Source of the DNA: Nageia nagi
Taxonomy: Eukaryota > Pinophyta
DNA length: 64,000 nucleotides
Reading direction: 5' to 3'
NCBI GenBank assembly: GCA_050084985.1
Contig: JBITNC010000002.1
Coordinates: 14,260,001 to 14,324,000 of the forward strand
Shown here: positions 23,338 to 36,170 of the stretch, one piece after another
Numbering within the stretch: position 1 is the first letter of the stretch
Layout: each line of letters begins with the position of its first letter
Position numbers and translations under genes: made by a program
Notes under the pieces: model-generated
What the model was told of the DNA's origin: nothing
Seen by the model: the letters and a program-made list of their open reading frames with translations, nothing else
The model's database searches: none

Positions 23338-24230
23338 ATGCAAGCAACTCACATTCAATCACCATTCTAGAATTTGATGGAGGTGACTATGAGTATTGGA
23401 GAGTCTGGATGAAGACCCTCCTAAAGGGAAAAGGATATTGAAATATTATAGAATATGGCTACAATGATCCTGTAGATTATAGTGCCTCAAGTGCAGATGA
23501 AAAGCAAGAAGAAAAGGAGAATGAGAGATAAAACTCCATGGCTCTATCCTTCATATAAGTAGCTTTGGACAAGAGCATCTTCCCTAGAATCTCAGCTTAT
23601 GTCTTAGCCTAGGAAGCATGGGTAGTATTGAGAGAAGGTTATCAAGGGAGTCTCAAAGTGAAAAAACTAAAATCCTAAACAATAAGAAAGGAGTTTAAGA
23701 ACATGAAGTAAGAAGAGGAGACTGTTGGAGATTACTATGTGAGAGTGAAAGCCATAATCAATAAAATATCCACTCTTAGAGAGAAGATAGAGGAGGTTAT
23801 CATCAAGAAGGTTTTAAGAACCTTGATAGAGAAGTTTGATCATGCTACACATATTATTGGAGAGATAAAATATAAAATTGATAATTTAATTAGCTCTCTT
23901 GCTCACATGAAGAGATAATGTCAAAGAGAATAAGAGCAAGAATAAGTAATAGTGATGAGCAAGCATTCTCTATCAATGAGAATGAAGAAAATGAAAGAGG
24001 ACAAGGTAAATGTGCAAGAGGATGAGGTATATCTAGAAGAGGAGGAAGAAGAGGTTTTTTTGGAAGAGATAAAGGAAGAGAAATTCAAAAAATGAACCAA
24101 CATCATCATCATGGAGGAGACACTTTGGAAGAGGAGCTGGTAGAGGTAAAGATAAAAGAGATATGCAATGTTATTACTATAATAAATTTGGCCATATCAA
24201 GTATGAATGTAGAATGAAGCAAACACATCA
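23338..24230 (+). pseudogene. gag: copia B gag
   Basis: Capsid/nucleocapsid precursor of a Ty1/copia element. Seen: LEFDGGDYEYWRVWMKTLLK near 23365, the usual opening of plant copia gag (UBN2 type), then YNDPVDYS. Further on are SLKVKKLKS and GDYYVRVKAIINKISTL, an Arg/Gly/Glu-rich linker (23990-24150), and a zinc knuckle at 24169-24211 that reads CYYYNKFGHIKYEC. The second cysteine of the knuckle is tyrosine (TGT to TAT), which would abolish zinc binding. Multiple stops. It runs on into the protease frame. Confidence 0.85.
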
Positions 24231-25645
24231 AGAAAAAATAGTAAATTATAGAGAGGAAAAGCATAGTTATTGTGAAGAACAATTATTCCTATCAATGATA
24301 GATTCCCAAAAAATTGAACATGAGACTTGGCTATTGGATAGTGGGTGCTCAAATCACATGAATGATGAGAAATCTTTGCTCTTCTTAATTGACTACTCTT
24401 ATAAATCTAGTGTGAGATTGGGAGATGAGAAGAGATTGGAGATTATTGGCAAAGGAGAGATACAAGTTCTGACAAAGAAGGGAACCATGAAGGTAAAGAA
24501 CATTTACCACACTCTAGATTTAAAATAAATTTATTGAGTATTGGCAAAATACTAGAAAAGAATTATAAATTGGTATTTGAAGATAAAATGTGCAAGATAT
24601 ATGATAAAAATCAATGTGAGAGACTTGTGAATACTATTCATATGATTGAAAATAAACTCTTTCCTATAAAATTTTTTGAGAAATATGGTGGTTATGTTTT
24701 TTTGGGGATTGAGGATAAGATTAAACTTTGGCATATGAGGCTTGGACACTTTTATTTTCATAGTTTGGAAACTCTTTCAAAAATGGCAAGAGGGATTCCA
24801 CAAGTAGAAGAAAGTAAAGATGTGCGAAGGATGTGCTCTAAGAAAGCAAGCAATGGGCAAGTTTTCAAATAATGAAGCATGGAGAGCCAAACACCCTCTC
24901 TAATTGGTCCATACTAACATTTATTCTTTGTAAAATTAAAGTTTTGGTAAATATTCTTACTTTATCACTTTCATTGATGATTTCACAAGAATGAGTTGGG
25001 TTTATTTTATCTTAAGCAAAGATGAAATATTTAATTATTTTAAAAAATTCAAATTGTTTGTTGAGAAACAAAGTGGACATAGTGTAGAGTATTTGAGAAG
25101 TGATAGAGAAGAGGAATACTATAGCAATGAATTTTTTCAATTTTACAAGGAGAATGGCATTAGGAGACATCTTACCTCTTCCTACACACCACAACAAAAT
25201 GGTGTAGTGGAAAGAGAAAATAGGAATCTTGTTGAAATGGTAAGAAGAATGATGCAAAGTAAAAAAATTGCCCAACATTTATTAGGTTGAAGTAATAAGG
25301 ACAATAGTGTACATTTTGAACCAATCTCCTATAAGAAGCTTGGATAAAATTACCCCCTATGAAGCTTGGTTTGAAATAAAACCAAATTTGGAACACTTGG
25401 GAGTGTTTGGGTGTCTTGCATATATGCATATTAATGATGAAAATAGGAGGAATTTGGATGAAAAATCTAATCCTTGTGTGTTTATAAGATATTGTGAGCA
25501 TTCAAAAGCCTACAAATTCTATAATCCAAAGAGACACAAAACAATTGTATCAAGAGATGTAATTTTTAATGAAGGGGGAAATATAGTAATAAAAACTTAT
25601 AACAGAGTGGTATTAAAGAAGAGAGTTTGGAGGAGAAAGAAATAA
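24231..25645 (+). pseudogene. pol: copia B protease and integrase
   Basis: The aspartic protease motif WLLDSGCSNHM begins near 24330. The integrase N-terminal zinc region lies near 24725-24860 (LWHMRLGH, then the Cys pair, split by a one-base frameshift). The catalytic core at 24950-25290 has FIDDFTRMSWVYF (first Asp), LRSDREEEYYS (second Asp) and NGVVERENRN (Glu), so the D,D,E triad remains visible. The C-terminal GKR-like region follows with TPYEAWFEIKPNLEHLGVFG and a VSRDVIFNE block. At least four stops or frameshifts. Confidence 0.9.
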
Positions 25646-27548
25646 TAAAAGATTAGCCCAACTATATTGTGAGAGAAAATTGAAGGACAATCACCACATG
25701 TGACTGCTCCAAGCTCACCAAGATTATCTAGTTCCACTACAACACCAAAATGTGTAAGTGCAAGATTATTGAACCAAGGCAACAAAGGTAAGATATGGTT
25801 GAAGGATCATCTAGAAATTCAAATTATAGATGGCAACACCATGAGGAGAATTAAAAGAAGCCAAACTCAAAAAATGCAAAATTTAGTTGCAAGATTGGAG
25901 AGCATTCAAATGTATGGAGATGAAGACAATGGAGAGCCCAAAGGTGAAATGGTAAACTATGCACTTTGTTCTATTTCAAATTATGTTCCTATTTCAAATA
26001 TTACTATTATTGAGCCATTTTGTTGTGAATAAGCTTGTTCTAATGGTATTTGGATGCAAGCTATGGAAAAGAAGATTGATGTTATTGAAAGGAATGACAC
26101 TTGGGAACTTTGTGAGTTGCCCAAAGGAAAGAAAATGGTTGGTTCAAAATAGGTGTACAAAACAAAATGCAAGAGTGATGGGAGTGTTGAAAGATACAAA
26201 GCAAGACTAGTGTAAAAAGGATTCACTCAATAGTATGGAGTGGATTTTGAAGAGACATTTGCATCAGTTGCAAGGCTAGAAATAATTAGATTGGTACTTT
26301 CATTAGCTGCAAGCAAAAGTTGGATAGTCCAACATATGGATGTGAAGAGTGCATTTTTAAATGGATAAATAAATGAATAGGTGTATGTAGCACAACCTCA
26401 AGGCTTTGAGGTTTCTAGAAAAGAAGACTATGTATACAAGCTCAAAAAAGCTTTATATGGGCTAAAGCAAGCTCTAAGAGATTGGTATACAATAATTGAT
26501 GGATAATTCAAAAGTGTGGGTTTTTAAAGAAGTGTAACTGAACTTACCTTGTATTTTAAGAAAAATGGTACTAATATTTTGATTATTTTCTTGTATGTAG
26601 ATGATTTGATATTCATGGGAAGCAATAATAAAATGAATGAAGCTTTCAAAACTCATTAAATGGCTGAGTTTGAAATGAAAGATCTTGGTTTGTTGAGGTA
26701 CTTTCTTGGCTTGAAGGTATATCAAACATAAGATGAAATCTTTGTGTCTCAATCCAAATATGTAAGAGACATGTTAAAAAGATTCAATATGGAGAATTAT
26801 ACACCTATTGCAACAACTACAACCCATGGAGAACACCTTTGCAAAGAAGATGGAGAACCAAAGGTGAACAAGAAATAATATAGAAGCATTGTTGGAAGCA
26901 TTATATTTTAACAAAAAAAAGACCATATTTACAATTTAGTGTATCTTTGGTTGCAAGATACATGAGTGATCCATCAATTGTACACCTCAGGGTAGTAAAG
27001 AGAATACTCAGATATGTGAAGGGAACAACAAACTATGGAATACATTATACATGTAATTCCAAGCTCCAATTTATAGGTTTTAGTGATACTAATTGGGGTA
27101 GTGATTTGGATGATAGAAAGAGCATAAGTGGGAATTGATACTCTCTTGGATCAGGTTTGATATCATGGAGCTCTATAAAATAATCTATTGTAGCTCTTTC
27201 TAGTACTAAAGCTAAATATGTAGTAGTAACAAGTGCTTCAACACAAGCACTATGGTTGAGGAAGGTGTTGAAGGAGATTAGAGAGTAGGAAACACAAGCA
27301 ATAATAATTTTTTATGATAACCAAAGTGTCATCAAGTTGGCACAAAACCTTATCCATCATTCTAGAATAAAATACTTTGATTTGACGACACATTTCATCC
27401 GATATTTGGTGGAGAAAGGGATAGTGAAATTGAGGTATTATCCAACACAAGATCAAGTGGTGGATATATTCATAAAATTGATGGAAAAATCTCAATTTGT
27501 GTTGTTAAGAGACATGATTATTGCTCCTCTTATCAACAAGAGGGAGTA
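25646..27548 (+). pseudogene. pol: copia B reverse transcriptase and RNase H
   Basis: RT from about 26040: [49 protein letters not shown] and an intact catalytic LYVDDLIFMG near 26595. Then AEFEMKDLGLLRYFLGLKVY and the RNase H region LQFIGFSDTNWGSDLDDRKS. STKAKYV has lysine where copia RNase H has the acidic residue of STEAEY. The last block, QDQVVDIFIKL, is the usual copia end. Stops lie where CAG, CAA and TGG are expected, e.g. after MVGSK, in FTQ-YG and after FLNG. A polypurine tract (agagggagta) precedes the 3' LTR. Confidence 0.9.
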
Positions 27549-28016
27549 TAAAGACTTTGAATACCTTAATACAACCTAAGACATCAAAATTGAGTGAAAT
27601 TTGAGCTTACTATTTTAAGTGCTTCTTCTCCGTTTGCAAATTGGTATGTTGCAAACTAGTTAGCTCAGTTCATAATTAGCCCATTGGTTAGTCTAGTATG
27701 TAACCAACCCACTAGCTAGTCTAGTCCATAACTAGACCACTAGCTAATCAGCTAGTAGTGTTTCCTATGTGTCATTTCTTATTCATTTTTAGTTCATTTT
27801 GATTTCTAGCTTGTAAGTTGAATGGTTAAGGTCGCCTATGACCTGTTATGTGTTGTATGATGTAATAATAAAGTTTTAAGTGTGTTAGTGTGTGAAATGC
27901 ATTCTCAATAAATATTTGGGTATTTTGGTTAAATTCCAATCCTCCATTTTTGAGTGTGTGTTCATACTTTAAATTGTAGAGTAATTCATTTTATTTGATA
28001 GTGTTTAATAACTTCA
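27549..28016 (+). repeat. 3' LTR of copia B
   Basis: Starts taaagactttgaatacc (the TG end mutated to TA), ends aataacttca, and is followed by the duplication aaact. By eye it differs clearly from the 5' LTR, including small indels, so the insertion is not recent. Confidence 0.88.
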
Positions 28017-28021
28017 AAACT

Positions 28022-28893
28022 CCCCTATTCCATAATCTATTAATCTTATAGTCACAATATAAATATTAGATAGTTTGTATTGTATTGTATTATCATTAAC
28101 CTATGCATTAAAGGAAAAATATGCTTTTGATGATGAGGATTTGCTTTGTTCATCTAACATTCATGCGCTTTCTTCCCATGTTTGCTGTTCTAGGAGTTTT
28201 GGTTCTATTTTTAGTAATGGATCCTTGTTAATCTTTGGTGTATGAGGCATTTCAAGATCAATGGGATCTTTAACTTTTAATTAATTTGGATAAGAGCCTT
28301 TTCTCAATATTTGATATTGACACTTTTTTTAGAAATATAAGAAATGTAAAATAATGAGTAGAAGGTAAAGTAGTTTCTCTTGAAATATGTGTGTAATTGC
28401 AATGGGAGTATAGATTTTCATCTTTGAGTACACAATGTACCATCCCATAATGAATATATTTTAGATAGTTGTGATATGTTGATGGGATGCATTGCATGTC
28501 TCTAATCAAAGGTCTCCCTAAGAGTAGGTTGTATTGCATTATATCTCCTTCAATAATTTACAATACTGTTTGTATTGTTTTAGATCCCATAATAATAGGC
28601 AATGAGATAGATCCTATTTTTTATCATAAACCATCATTGAAAGCTCTTAATTGTAAACAAGGTGCACATGTATGTGAGAATGGGAGATTCAAGTTCTTAT
28701 AGGTACTTGTTGAAATGATATTTATGGTAGAACCTTCATCTATTGATATCATCTTAAAAGCCCTACCATTTACTTTGGCTATAATATGCAATGGAGGATC
28801 TTGACCTTGTGAATGGTTTAACTGCCTAACTTCATGATCATAGAAGGCAATAGTAGGCTTTTGGCTTGTCTTAATACTCCCTACAAAAGACAT
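28022..28893 (-). pseudogene. pol: Protease region of element C
   Basis: Minus strand: an aspartic protease of the Tat/Athila type with MISIDEGSTINIIS at about 28755-28714 (DEGS in place of DSG, as usual for this lineage). Then YNLLLGRPLIRDM and STYHNYLKYIHYG (28530-28440), the conserved flap/C-terminal blocks. The spacer toward RT continues to 28022, where the copia element interrupts it. Confidence 0.85.
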
Positions 28894-31608
28894 AAAGCTT
28901 TCAGGGTCATTGATGTATAGATTGATTATTTACAATAATTGGTTCATATCTTCCCTATGATCTTTGGACTATTGTAGTAACTTAAACAAAGACATATTTA
29001 CTTGTGAGTTTCTCAATTGATGTTGTAAATCTCCTTTTACAAAAACCTTGGGAGGTTTGGGTCGAGGTATATTTGGTTGTACAACACCATCATTTATTTG
29101 ATTGTTAGGAATATCATCTTATCTTCCTTGCACCCTTTGGGCTCTTGTAGTTATACTTACCCTGGAAACAAAAGTAGAGGCATATTGAATCCCTTTATGT
29201 GTTACTTGATTTTTATGTGATTGTGATGCTATGGTATTAGCTTGATGTTGAGGAAGTGGATTCTGATATATTTCTAGATTTTGATTAAGGATAGTCAATG
29301 GTTTATCTACCTGTAATCTTCCTTGATCAATCAAATCTTGAACCTTATGCTGTAATGTTCTACATTTTCCTATAGTATGATCCTTTTGATGATGGTAATG
29401 AAAATAATCATTCTCATTGTACCATTTAATATCTCTTGCATGAGATCTTTCGAGTCATATTTTAGGTAATGTAATCATTTGATGATCCATTATTATTTTT
29501 TTAAAACATCGTAAAGTAATTCAATCAAAGGAGTAAACTCTTTGGGTGATGGCCTAAAGTTTCTTCCCTCATTTTATGGAACAGGTATGTTTTATGGAGG
29601 GTTTGGTTTTGTATCTTTAAGACAAGATAATTTATTTATAGGCATTGGTTTTGTTGGTTGGTCTACTTGATTCTTATTTCTAACATAAGGTTCTTTCTTT
29701 TTACCTTTTAGTTCTCCATCCTGAATTTTAACCTTTTTATTACAATAACTTGAGAGATTGCTTCCTTAAATGTCTTATGTTGCTGAATCAATAAGGTACT
29801 AGCAATAGGTATTAGACAACTTCGACTAAATATTTTTACCAATTCTTCTTATTGTAGAGTATAAGGCATGCTTATCAAAATTACCCTCCATCTTGAAATA
29901 AAATCTGTAACTGTATCATCTTGGAATTGTTGTAATTTTGTGAAATTAGTTATGGAGGTTTAATCTTTAATATTTATCCTAAAGTGTTCTAAGAACAAGT
30001 TAACTAATTGTGCATATGATGTGATGCTATGTTCAATTAAGTTATTGTACCAATCCATTTCTTTTCCAACAAGTATCATAGGAAAGATATGCAACATCAA
30101 AGCATCATCATTGGAAATTATGTAACTTGAATACTTGAAGCATCTTAGATTTTCTTTAGGATCCTCCTTTCCTTTGAAAGATTCAATCTTTGGAATTTTG
30201 AATTTAAAAGGGATATACATATTAGGAACATTTGGGTGTATGGGCTCATTACAAAATTTTTCATGAGAGACTTTATGCTTATTTTGTTGATGTAACATTA
30301 TTTCAATCTCTATTAATCTTTCATCGAAGTAATTACTTGGTTGCATAGGAAGTATAAGAGTTTTACTATCTTTATTACCTTTCCTTTGTTTATTTGTTAA
30401 AAATGATTAGTAACTTCTTTTGGAAGGTGTTTGGTCACCATAATAATTTCTATTATATGATTTAGAAGGAGAAGGAGGTTGATGTGGAGGCAAGTATTGT
30501 TGCCCTTGTTGATATAAAGGTGTAGGAGCATTATATTTTTGAACATCATGTTTGGGCCAAGGTAAAGAGGGTCTTGGAGGTTGTTGTTGCTCATGTGGTG
30601 CCTCCCTTATTATAGGTGAGTGAAAGTTTTGATCTTTATAGTTTTTATGACCTTAAGGAGACAAATATCGTACTCTAGGTCATAACTTCCTATCATCTAC
30701 TACTCTTTGATTTGATCTATTTTGAAGTTGAGCTTGAACCTATTGTTTATTAGGTTTCCCTATTTGTGTTCTACTTTTATACGCATGAAACATAGGTTGT
30801 GTTTGTGAACATGGATTTTAACCCAATCCTTTAGGTTTGTTTTATTTATATAAGATAATTTTTTGGTTAGCTTGAAGTTGTTCCTGATTTTGGATTGATT
30901 TAGACACATATGATGGTATCTCTTATACCTTATACCTTAAAGGATCAAGATTTATTGTATGTTTTTTTTGGGAATTCTATGACTCATTCTAAGGGTGGTA
31001 TGTGTAGTACTAGGGTCCATACAACTCATGATAGAAGAAGAATGACTAGTCCTAAGGGTAGGTGTGTTTTTTTTAAGAATATGATAAACATCATTATATA
31101 CCCTAGCATGACTCCTTGATTTAGATACCAGAGCAACTATATATATATAAATTCTATCATCAAACTACTCCATTCTTATAGAGATGGTTGAAGGGGTGTA
31201 ATCATTTCATATTATGTAGGATTGAACAAGACATCCATCTAGTAGGTAAAGTGTAACATGATCATATTTAGGTTTAAAAGAACCTTTTTATAATATGGCA
31301 TAAGTCAAATGTATTTGTGATGGGATAAAAATCCTTAAAATGATTTCTTCCTCATTACCTATTGGTGTATCTTTTGCTTGATAATTTAAATCTTACAAAA
31401 GACTATGAGCATGAGAAGAACAAATAATCCTTAGGTGCATTAAATTTTGTCTTAATTAATTCAAGGTATCATCTATTTCTTGAGGAGTTTCTCTCCTTGA
31501 TATATATCTACTAGATCTATGAGACCTATAACTAGGTTGTCTTTCTTGGTATATTTCATCATAGGGCTCTCATTTTTAACAAGTTGTTTGAGAACAAGTG
31601 TTAACCAT
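28894..31608 (-). pseudogene. gag: gag of element C
   Basis: Start at 31608 (MVNTCSQTT), similar to openings of Ogre/Tat gag. A proline/glutamine-rich linker lies around 30600-30480 (PLYQQGQQYLPPHQPPSPSK). The Retrotrans_gag core at 30346-29960 has KIPKIESFKGKEDPKENLRC, MDWYNNLIEHSITSYAQLVN and LFLEHFRINIKD. A zinc-binding region lies near 29405-29330 (HYHHQKDHTIGKCRTLQHKV), where the first cysteine is lost. Stops recur. Its far end runs into the protease frame. Confidence 0.85.
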
Positions 31609-31799
31609 TATATTTTATTTTTTAGAACCTTGTACATTTTAGTTCTATTTTTGTTTTTTGCTAAACTAGAAATAAAAGAAAATACACATCATTCATAACA
31701 ATTATATATATTTTTTTATTTATATTATCTAGAAAGCAAGTAAATACACAAAAAACCTATTTATAAACTTACGTTTTTGGTGTAATTATCTTATCTAAT

Positions 31800-34444
31800 T
31801 TTGTTGATAAATTGAATTAATATTTCTTAATGAGCAATGTGAATTGTTCATTTTATTCTTATTAATTTTTCTAGATTGTTTTTTCTCTAGTCAAGTGTTT
31901 AAACAAGGGTAGTTTAGAATTCTATAGTCAATCTATAAAGAAGTATCGGCTTGGTATCTAAGATGGTCCCCTTAGTGCAATTGGGTGTGAGGAATACCAC
32001 TAAAGACTATCTTGATAGTGGAATCCAAGCATAGCCTCATTATTTATAGTCACCCAGTGGAAAGTGATGAATTATATCCTATAAACCTAGTATTCATCTC
32101 TAGGTTTTAGTTCTATAGCTTATGGTATGGTTGGTGGGTACATAAGAAATATAAGAATCAATTTTCAATCATCACCTCCAACTCATTGATGTTTATTTTA
32201 GAATGTTTCATGAATATACATTTAATAAATAAAAGAACTCATGATCACTACAACCCAACCCAACATACATGTCCTTTGATTATGTTTTATTTAATGTGAA
32301 AAAAGTAATATTTTAATTAATGAGTCTTAATCTAACCCACAAGATTCATTACCCTTTTAGTGTGATTCTTTAACTAATGCTTAATGAAATTCATTTACTG
32401 CTTTTGAGTGTGAAAGTAATTATATGAAGTTCATTCAACACTTCTTACTAGTCACATCTACCTTTGACCTCCTTTCGGAGAGGTAAAGTGAGACATCTAA
32501 TAAGTTATTAAGTGAGTGTAAATTATTGTAAATGAGATTATTTAACTCCTCTTTGAGTCATAATCCTTCAACCTCATTTTAAAGTGGTAAGGTTAATAGC
32601 AAGAGTATTAATGTGAAATAAGTTTCTTTTAGATGAAATTCTTTAACTACTCTTCAAGTCACAATCCTTTAAACTCCTTTCGAAGTGGTAAGGAAGATAA
32701 GAAGAGTATTGATGTGAAGGTAAATACCAACCCAATCAATTAACCAATTTAATATGTTCCAATCTACCTCAACCCTAGCAATTTAAACTTATATTCATTC
32801 CATTCTTAATGAAAGTTAATTTCTCCTTTCGAGTGTGAAAGTAATTTAATTAGAGTTCATTACCAATCTTAGTGAGGTAAAGTGATAAAAGAAAAAGGGT
32901 TCATTTACTCTTTTCCTATTGCACCCATTTTGATCACCTAAGATCGCCTTTTACCATAATGGGAGAGCATAATTAGGTGTAATGAAAATTTTTAGGTGAA
33001 TTTGTTAGTACATTCCCTACCCAAAATAAATAGAGATAAATGAAATTCATGTAATTTACTAAAAATAAATCAAAATAATGCATGTTACCTAAACATTCAT
33101 CTACCCTTCCTATATGCAATTTGGGCATAGAAATCATAGAAAAGGGGTTTATTTCTATTTTTCATTTTAGTGCCTAAGCTACACTTTTGGAATTGACAAA
33201 AGTTAAAATGCATACCCTCCATTTTTTAGTCATTGGTGATTTACTAGAGTCATAAGTGATTAGTCCCAATCATTAGCATTTGAGTCCAATCACTAGCAAT
33301 TTTGATACTGAGTTTGTTGTTGATGGATTTCTAATCATTGGTGATTATACATAGTTATTGGCATCTAATAACCAATCATTTATGATTACATAGTTAGAAA
33401 ATAGGAAACATAAAATAAAAAATAGCATAAAATTAGTAGTGATACTACAAGATACAAGATACAAAAATGAATAATAAAATATAGAAAACACCCCCTACAC
33501 CTTATTTTTGATGCAACTTATGTGCGATATCCCTTCTTCTAGTGCTAGAATGCACTACCCAAAAAATAACCTTATCAACAAACAAAACAAAGCATGTTAC
33601 AACTAATAATAATTTTTTTATTGAATTTTGAATAGACCTCAATAATCAGTTTACAATGAAAAATCTTATATCAATTTATGATGTATAACAATGCCTTGTA
33701 TAGTAAGGGCTTTTATTTGTTATAATGAAGGGAGATATAATATCCCTTGGACCTTCTCTATATGGTTATATCGATGTCTACAAGCCTTCAGTAATATCTC
33801 TAAAACCTATAAGAAAATGTTGATAATGATCTTTGATGGCTCAATAGTTATTTGGTTTTCTTTTGCTCAAACTAGCTACCATGCATCTATGAATCCTGCA
33901 CATATGCAAATAAGAAACATATTAAATGTACATGCTCACATAATTAAACATGCATGAAAGTATGGCATAAATAAAGCATGAAGGCATGGAAAAAATGTAA
34001 TGCACTTACCTACTACAAGTTTGAATGTATTCTAGCAAAGTATCATTACATAAAACTTGGATCCCTTTCTCCTTAGTAGAAGGTTTAATTTATAGAATTT
34101 TGGGGTGGCCAAAATTACCATTTTGGAGACAAGGATTGGATAAAAAAGCTCATTTAGAATTTTCACAAGGTTTATCCATGTGGGAGGGTGTAGAATCAAG
34201 GATGAGTCATCCAAGATCCGTTGGTTTGTTTCCTTGGGTGCCTAATTTTTTCCATTTTATCTTTAATTTTTTTATTTGTACGATTGTTGATGATTGGGTA
34301 TCAGACATCAATGATTGGATCGGGTCACTAACAACTAGCTTGGGTCACCAATGACTAAAGGGATTTATAAAAATTTATTATTTTCTTAAATTTTTATTCC
34401 CTTCTTTTGTTAATTGAAAGAAGGGTCATTTTTAGGTGTCTACA
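31800..34444 (-). mobile_element. 5' LTR and leader of element C
   Basis: On the minus strand the LTR starts tgtagacacctaaaaatg at 34444, identical over 18 bases to the LTR start at 13225. A phrase ggtgacccaagctag / gtgacccgatccaatc matches the style of the 13225 LTR. Repeated phrases such as tcctttcgagtgtgaaagtaa (32400-32880) and attggtgatta (33230-33390) occur inside. The 3' edge of the LTR and the primer site are not resolved. A length near 2.6 kb would fit the long LTRs of Ogre-like elements. Confidence 0.6.
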
Positions 34445-34449
34445 AAAAT

Positions 34450-34906
34450 AGTCTCTCATTGCTACAAAATGGAGATAAATAATGGAAGCATACATGTTGA
34501 GTTTTAAAATATTAATTATACATGTTTGAACTAATCAAAAAATCAAATGCTTAAACTATTAACAAGCATAATTAATCATCCACTAACTAAGATCTTCTTA
34601 TTCTCAAGGACTTCTCTTACAAAATATCTCCTCTCTCTAAACCCTAATCCTAGCTTTACAATTATTTTTAATTATAATGAGAGGAGGGGTACCTCTCTAT
34701 TTATAAGAAGAAACCCACCCTTTAACCTCCCTTTAACCCAAGGGTAAGGTTAAAGGTGTTTCTATATTTAACTTTGTTTCTTAATTTATTACTCTTTCTA
34801 TTTTTATTCCCTTAATGCTTTATGGTAATAAAGATACTTTAAGCATTAAGTTAATTTATATTAAAGAGAAATATTATACAATATTACATTTCAAATTCTA
34901 ATAGCA
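34450..34906 (-). mobile_element. LTR fragment related to element H
   Basis: The right half is close to the LTRs at 56363 and 60166: gaggggtacctctctatttataagaag with the TATA box (34698-34705), aaggttaaaggtgtttctatattt, and ttaatgcttt...aaagatactttaagcattaag. The left half differs. No polypurine tract or internal region follows, so this is a solo or truncated LTR. It abuts the start of the element C LTR. Confidence 0.7.
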
Positions 34907-34909
34907 AAG

Positions 34910-36170
34910 GTATATGTATTAACCCAAGATGGAAGATCATGTTGCAAAATATATGTAAGGATGTGTAATATAATGTATTAACAAGCCTAGTAATAGAAAA
35001 TTGCATTTTTATATGCCACATCTAGTTTCAAATTGACCTTGGAAAAGTATCTCTATGGATTTTGTTAGAGGTTTTCCTATGTTTAGAAAGGGACATGATT
35101 ATTTATTTGTAGTTTTCTATCATTTTAACAAGATGTGTGTTTTAATTCCATAAAAGAAGACTATTATTGATTAGAAAGTTGTACATCTTTTCTTTTCTCA
35201 TCTATGGATTTAGTTTGGTTTGCCTAATTCAATTATTTTTTATAGAGATTCAAGGTTTTTGGGAATATTTTAGTATTCTTAAGGGAAAATATGGATACAT
35301 GATTTAAAATTTTATTACTATTATTCACCCCTAGATTGATGGTTAAAGACAAGTGTTGAATAGGAAAGTAGCTCAGTTATTTCAAGGATATTGTGGTAAA
35401 AATGCAAAGACTTGGTATGTGAATCTTGTTTACATCCATCATGCTTGTAATAGGGTAATTCATACTTCATTGAGTAAAAGTACTTTTGAGACTTATTTTA
35501 TATACTTACCTCCATCAGCTTTCAATTATATTTTTGAGAAAAAAAGGATAAATATGTTTTGATTTAGAAAGAATAAGAATGAGATAAAACAATTTATTGA
35601 TAAAGTTAGGCAAATTCATTTGAAAGTTCAATAGCAACCCAATAAGAGTCAATTTAAGTACAAAATAAGGCATAAAAAATATAGAGTTAATTATAAGTTT
35701 CAGGTGGGAGACAAATTTTGACTACATATTAGTAAAGAGAGGTTGTAAGGACAAGCCAAGAAGTTGAAACCTATAAGGTATGGACTATTTAACAATGTAA
35801 AGGAAGTTGAAACCTATAAGGTATGGACCATTTAACATTGTAGAGGAAGTGAGTGAGAGAATATTTTTAAGTTGAATGTACCCATCGATATGAATATTTA
35901 TTTAGTTTTAAATGTAGATAACTTGAAAATATTTGACATCTCAATGTTGACTAAAGAAGAGGAGGCAAAAAATTAGGTTTTGTTATCAATTAAGGATCTC
36001 TCTCCATAAACTATGAATGAATTTGGAAAAGAAATAACTTTATAGGAGAAGATTTGTACCACAAGGAGGGGAAAATAAGAGCTTTGGTTTATTATGTTAA
36101 AAGGATATAAGACTAAAAGAGCCAAATGATATGATAAGAATAGGCTTGGGGATTTATTTTTTCATCTTTT
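34910..36170 (+). pseudogene. pol: Ty3/gypsy integrase remnant
   Basis: Plus strand: a decayed zinc region, then the integrase core near 35040 (PWKSISMDFVRGFPM, GHDYLFVVFYHF). The central part has frameshifts and lost residues. At 35353-35562 it is open again: NRKVAQLFQGYCGKNAKTW, NLVYIHHACNRVIHTSLSKS and FETYFIYLPPSAF. A C-terminal tail follows (KYRVNYKFQVGDKF, then LKPIRYG). A short duplication near 35760-35840 repeats gttgaaacctataaggtatgga. RT is absent; the fragment is 5'-truncated at the neighbouring LTR. Confidence 0.85.

Larger units (their letters stand above)
22804..28016 (+). mobile_element. Ty1/copia retrotransposon B, full-length but decayed
   Basis: LTRs 22804-23284 and 27549-28016, a perfect 5-bp duplication AAACT on both sides, a degenerate initiator-tRNA-Met primer site after the 5' LTR, and the copia order gag, protease, integrase, RT, RNase H. 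It sits in opposite orientation inside element C. Many stops, several frameshifts and mutated zinc and RNase H residues show it is inactive. Confidence 0.93.
16095..34444 (-). mobile_element. Tat/Ogre-like Ty3/gypsy element C, interrupted by copia element B
   Basis: Order on the minus strand: long LTR/leader (34444 to about 31800), gag (31608), protease, [copia insertion 22804-28016], RT, Ty3-type RNase H, a second RNase H, integrase (ends 18633), extra frame (18543-16095). The gypsy sequence resumes at the protease/RT spacer after the copia element with the duplication AAACT. A 3' LTR of matching sequence was not found to the left, so that end is lost or too diverged. Every domain has stops; the element is dead. 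Confidence 0.85.

Noticed and set aside
24552-25501. Three open frames on the minus strand inside copia B
   Set aside because: They are complements of the integrase region, which has clear family motifs on the plus strand.
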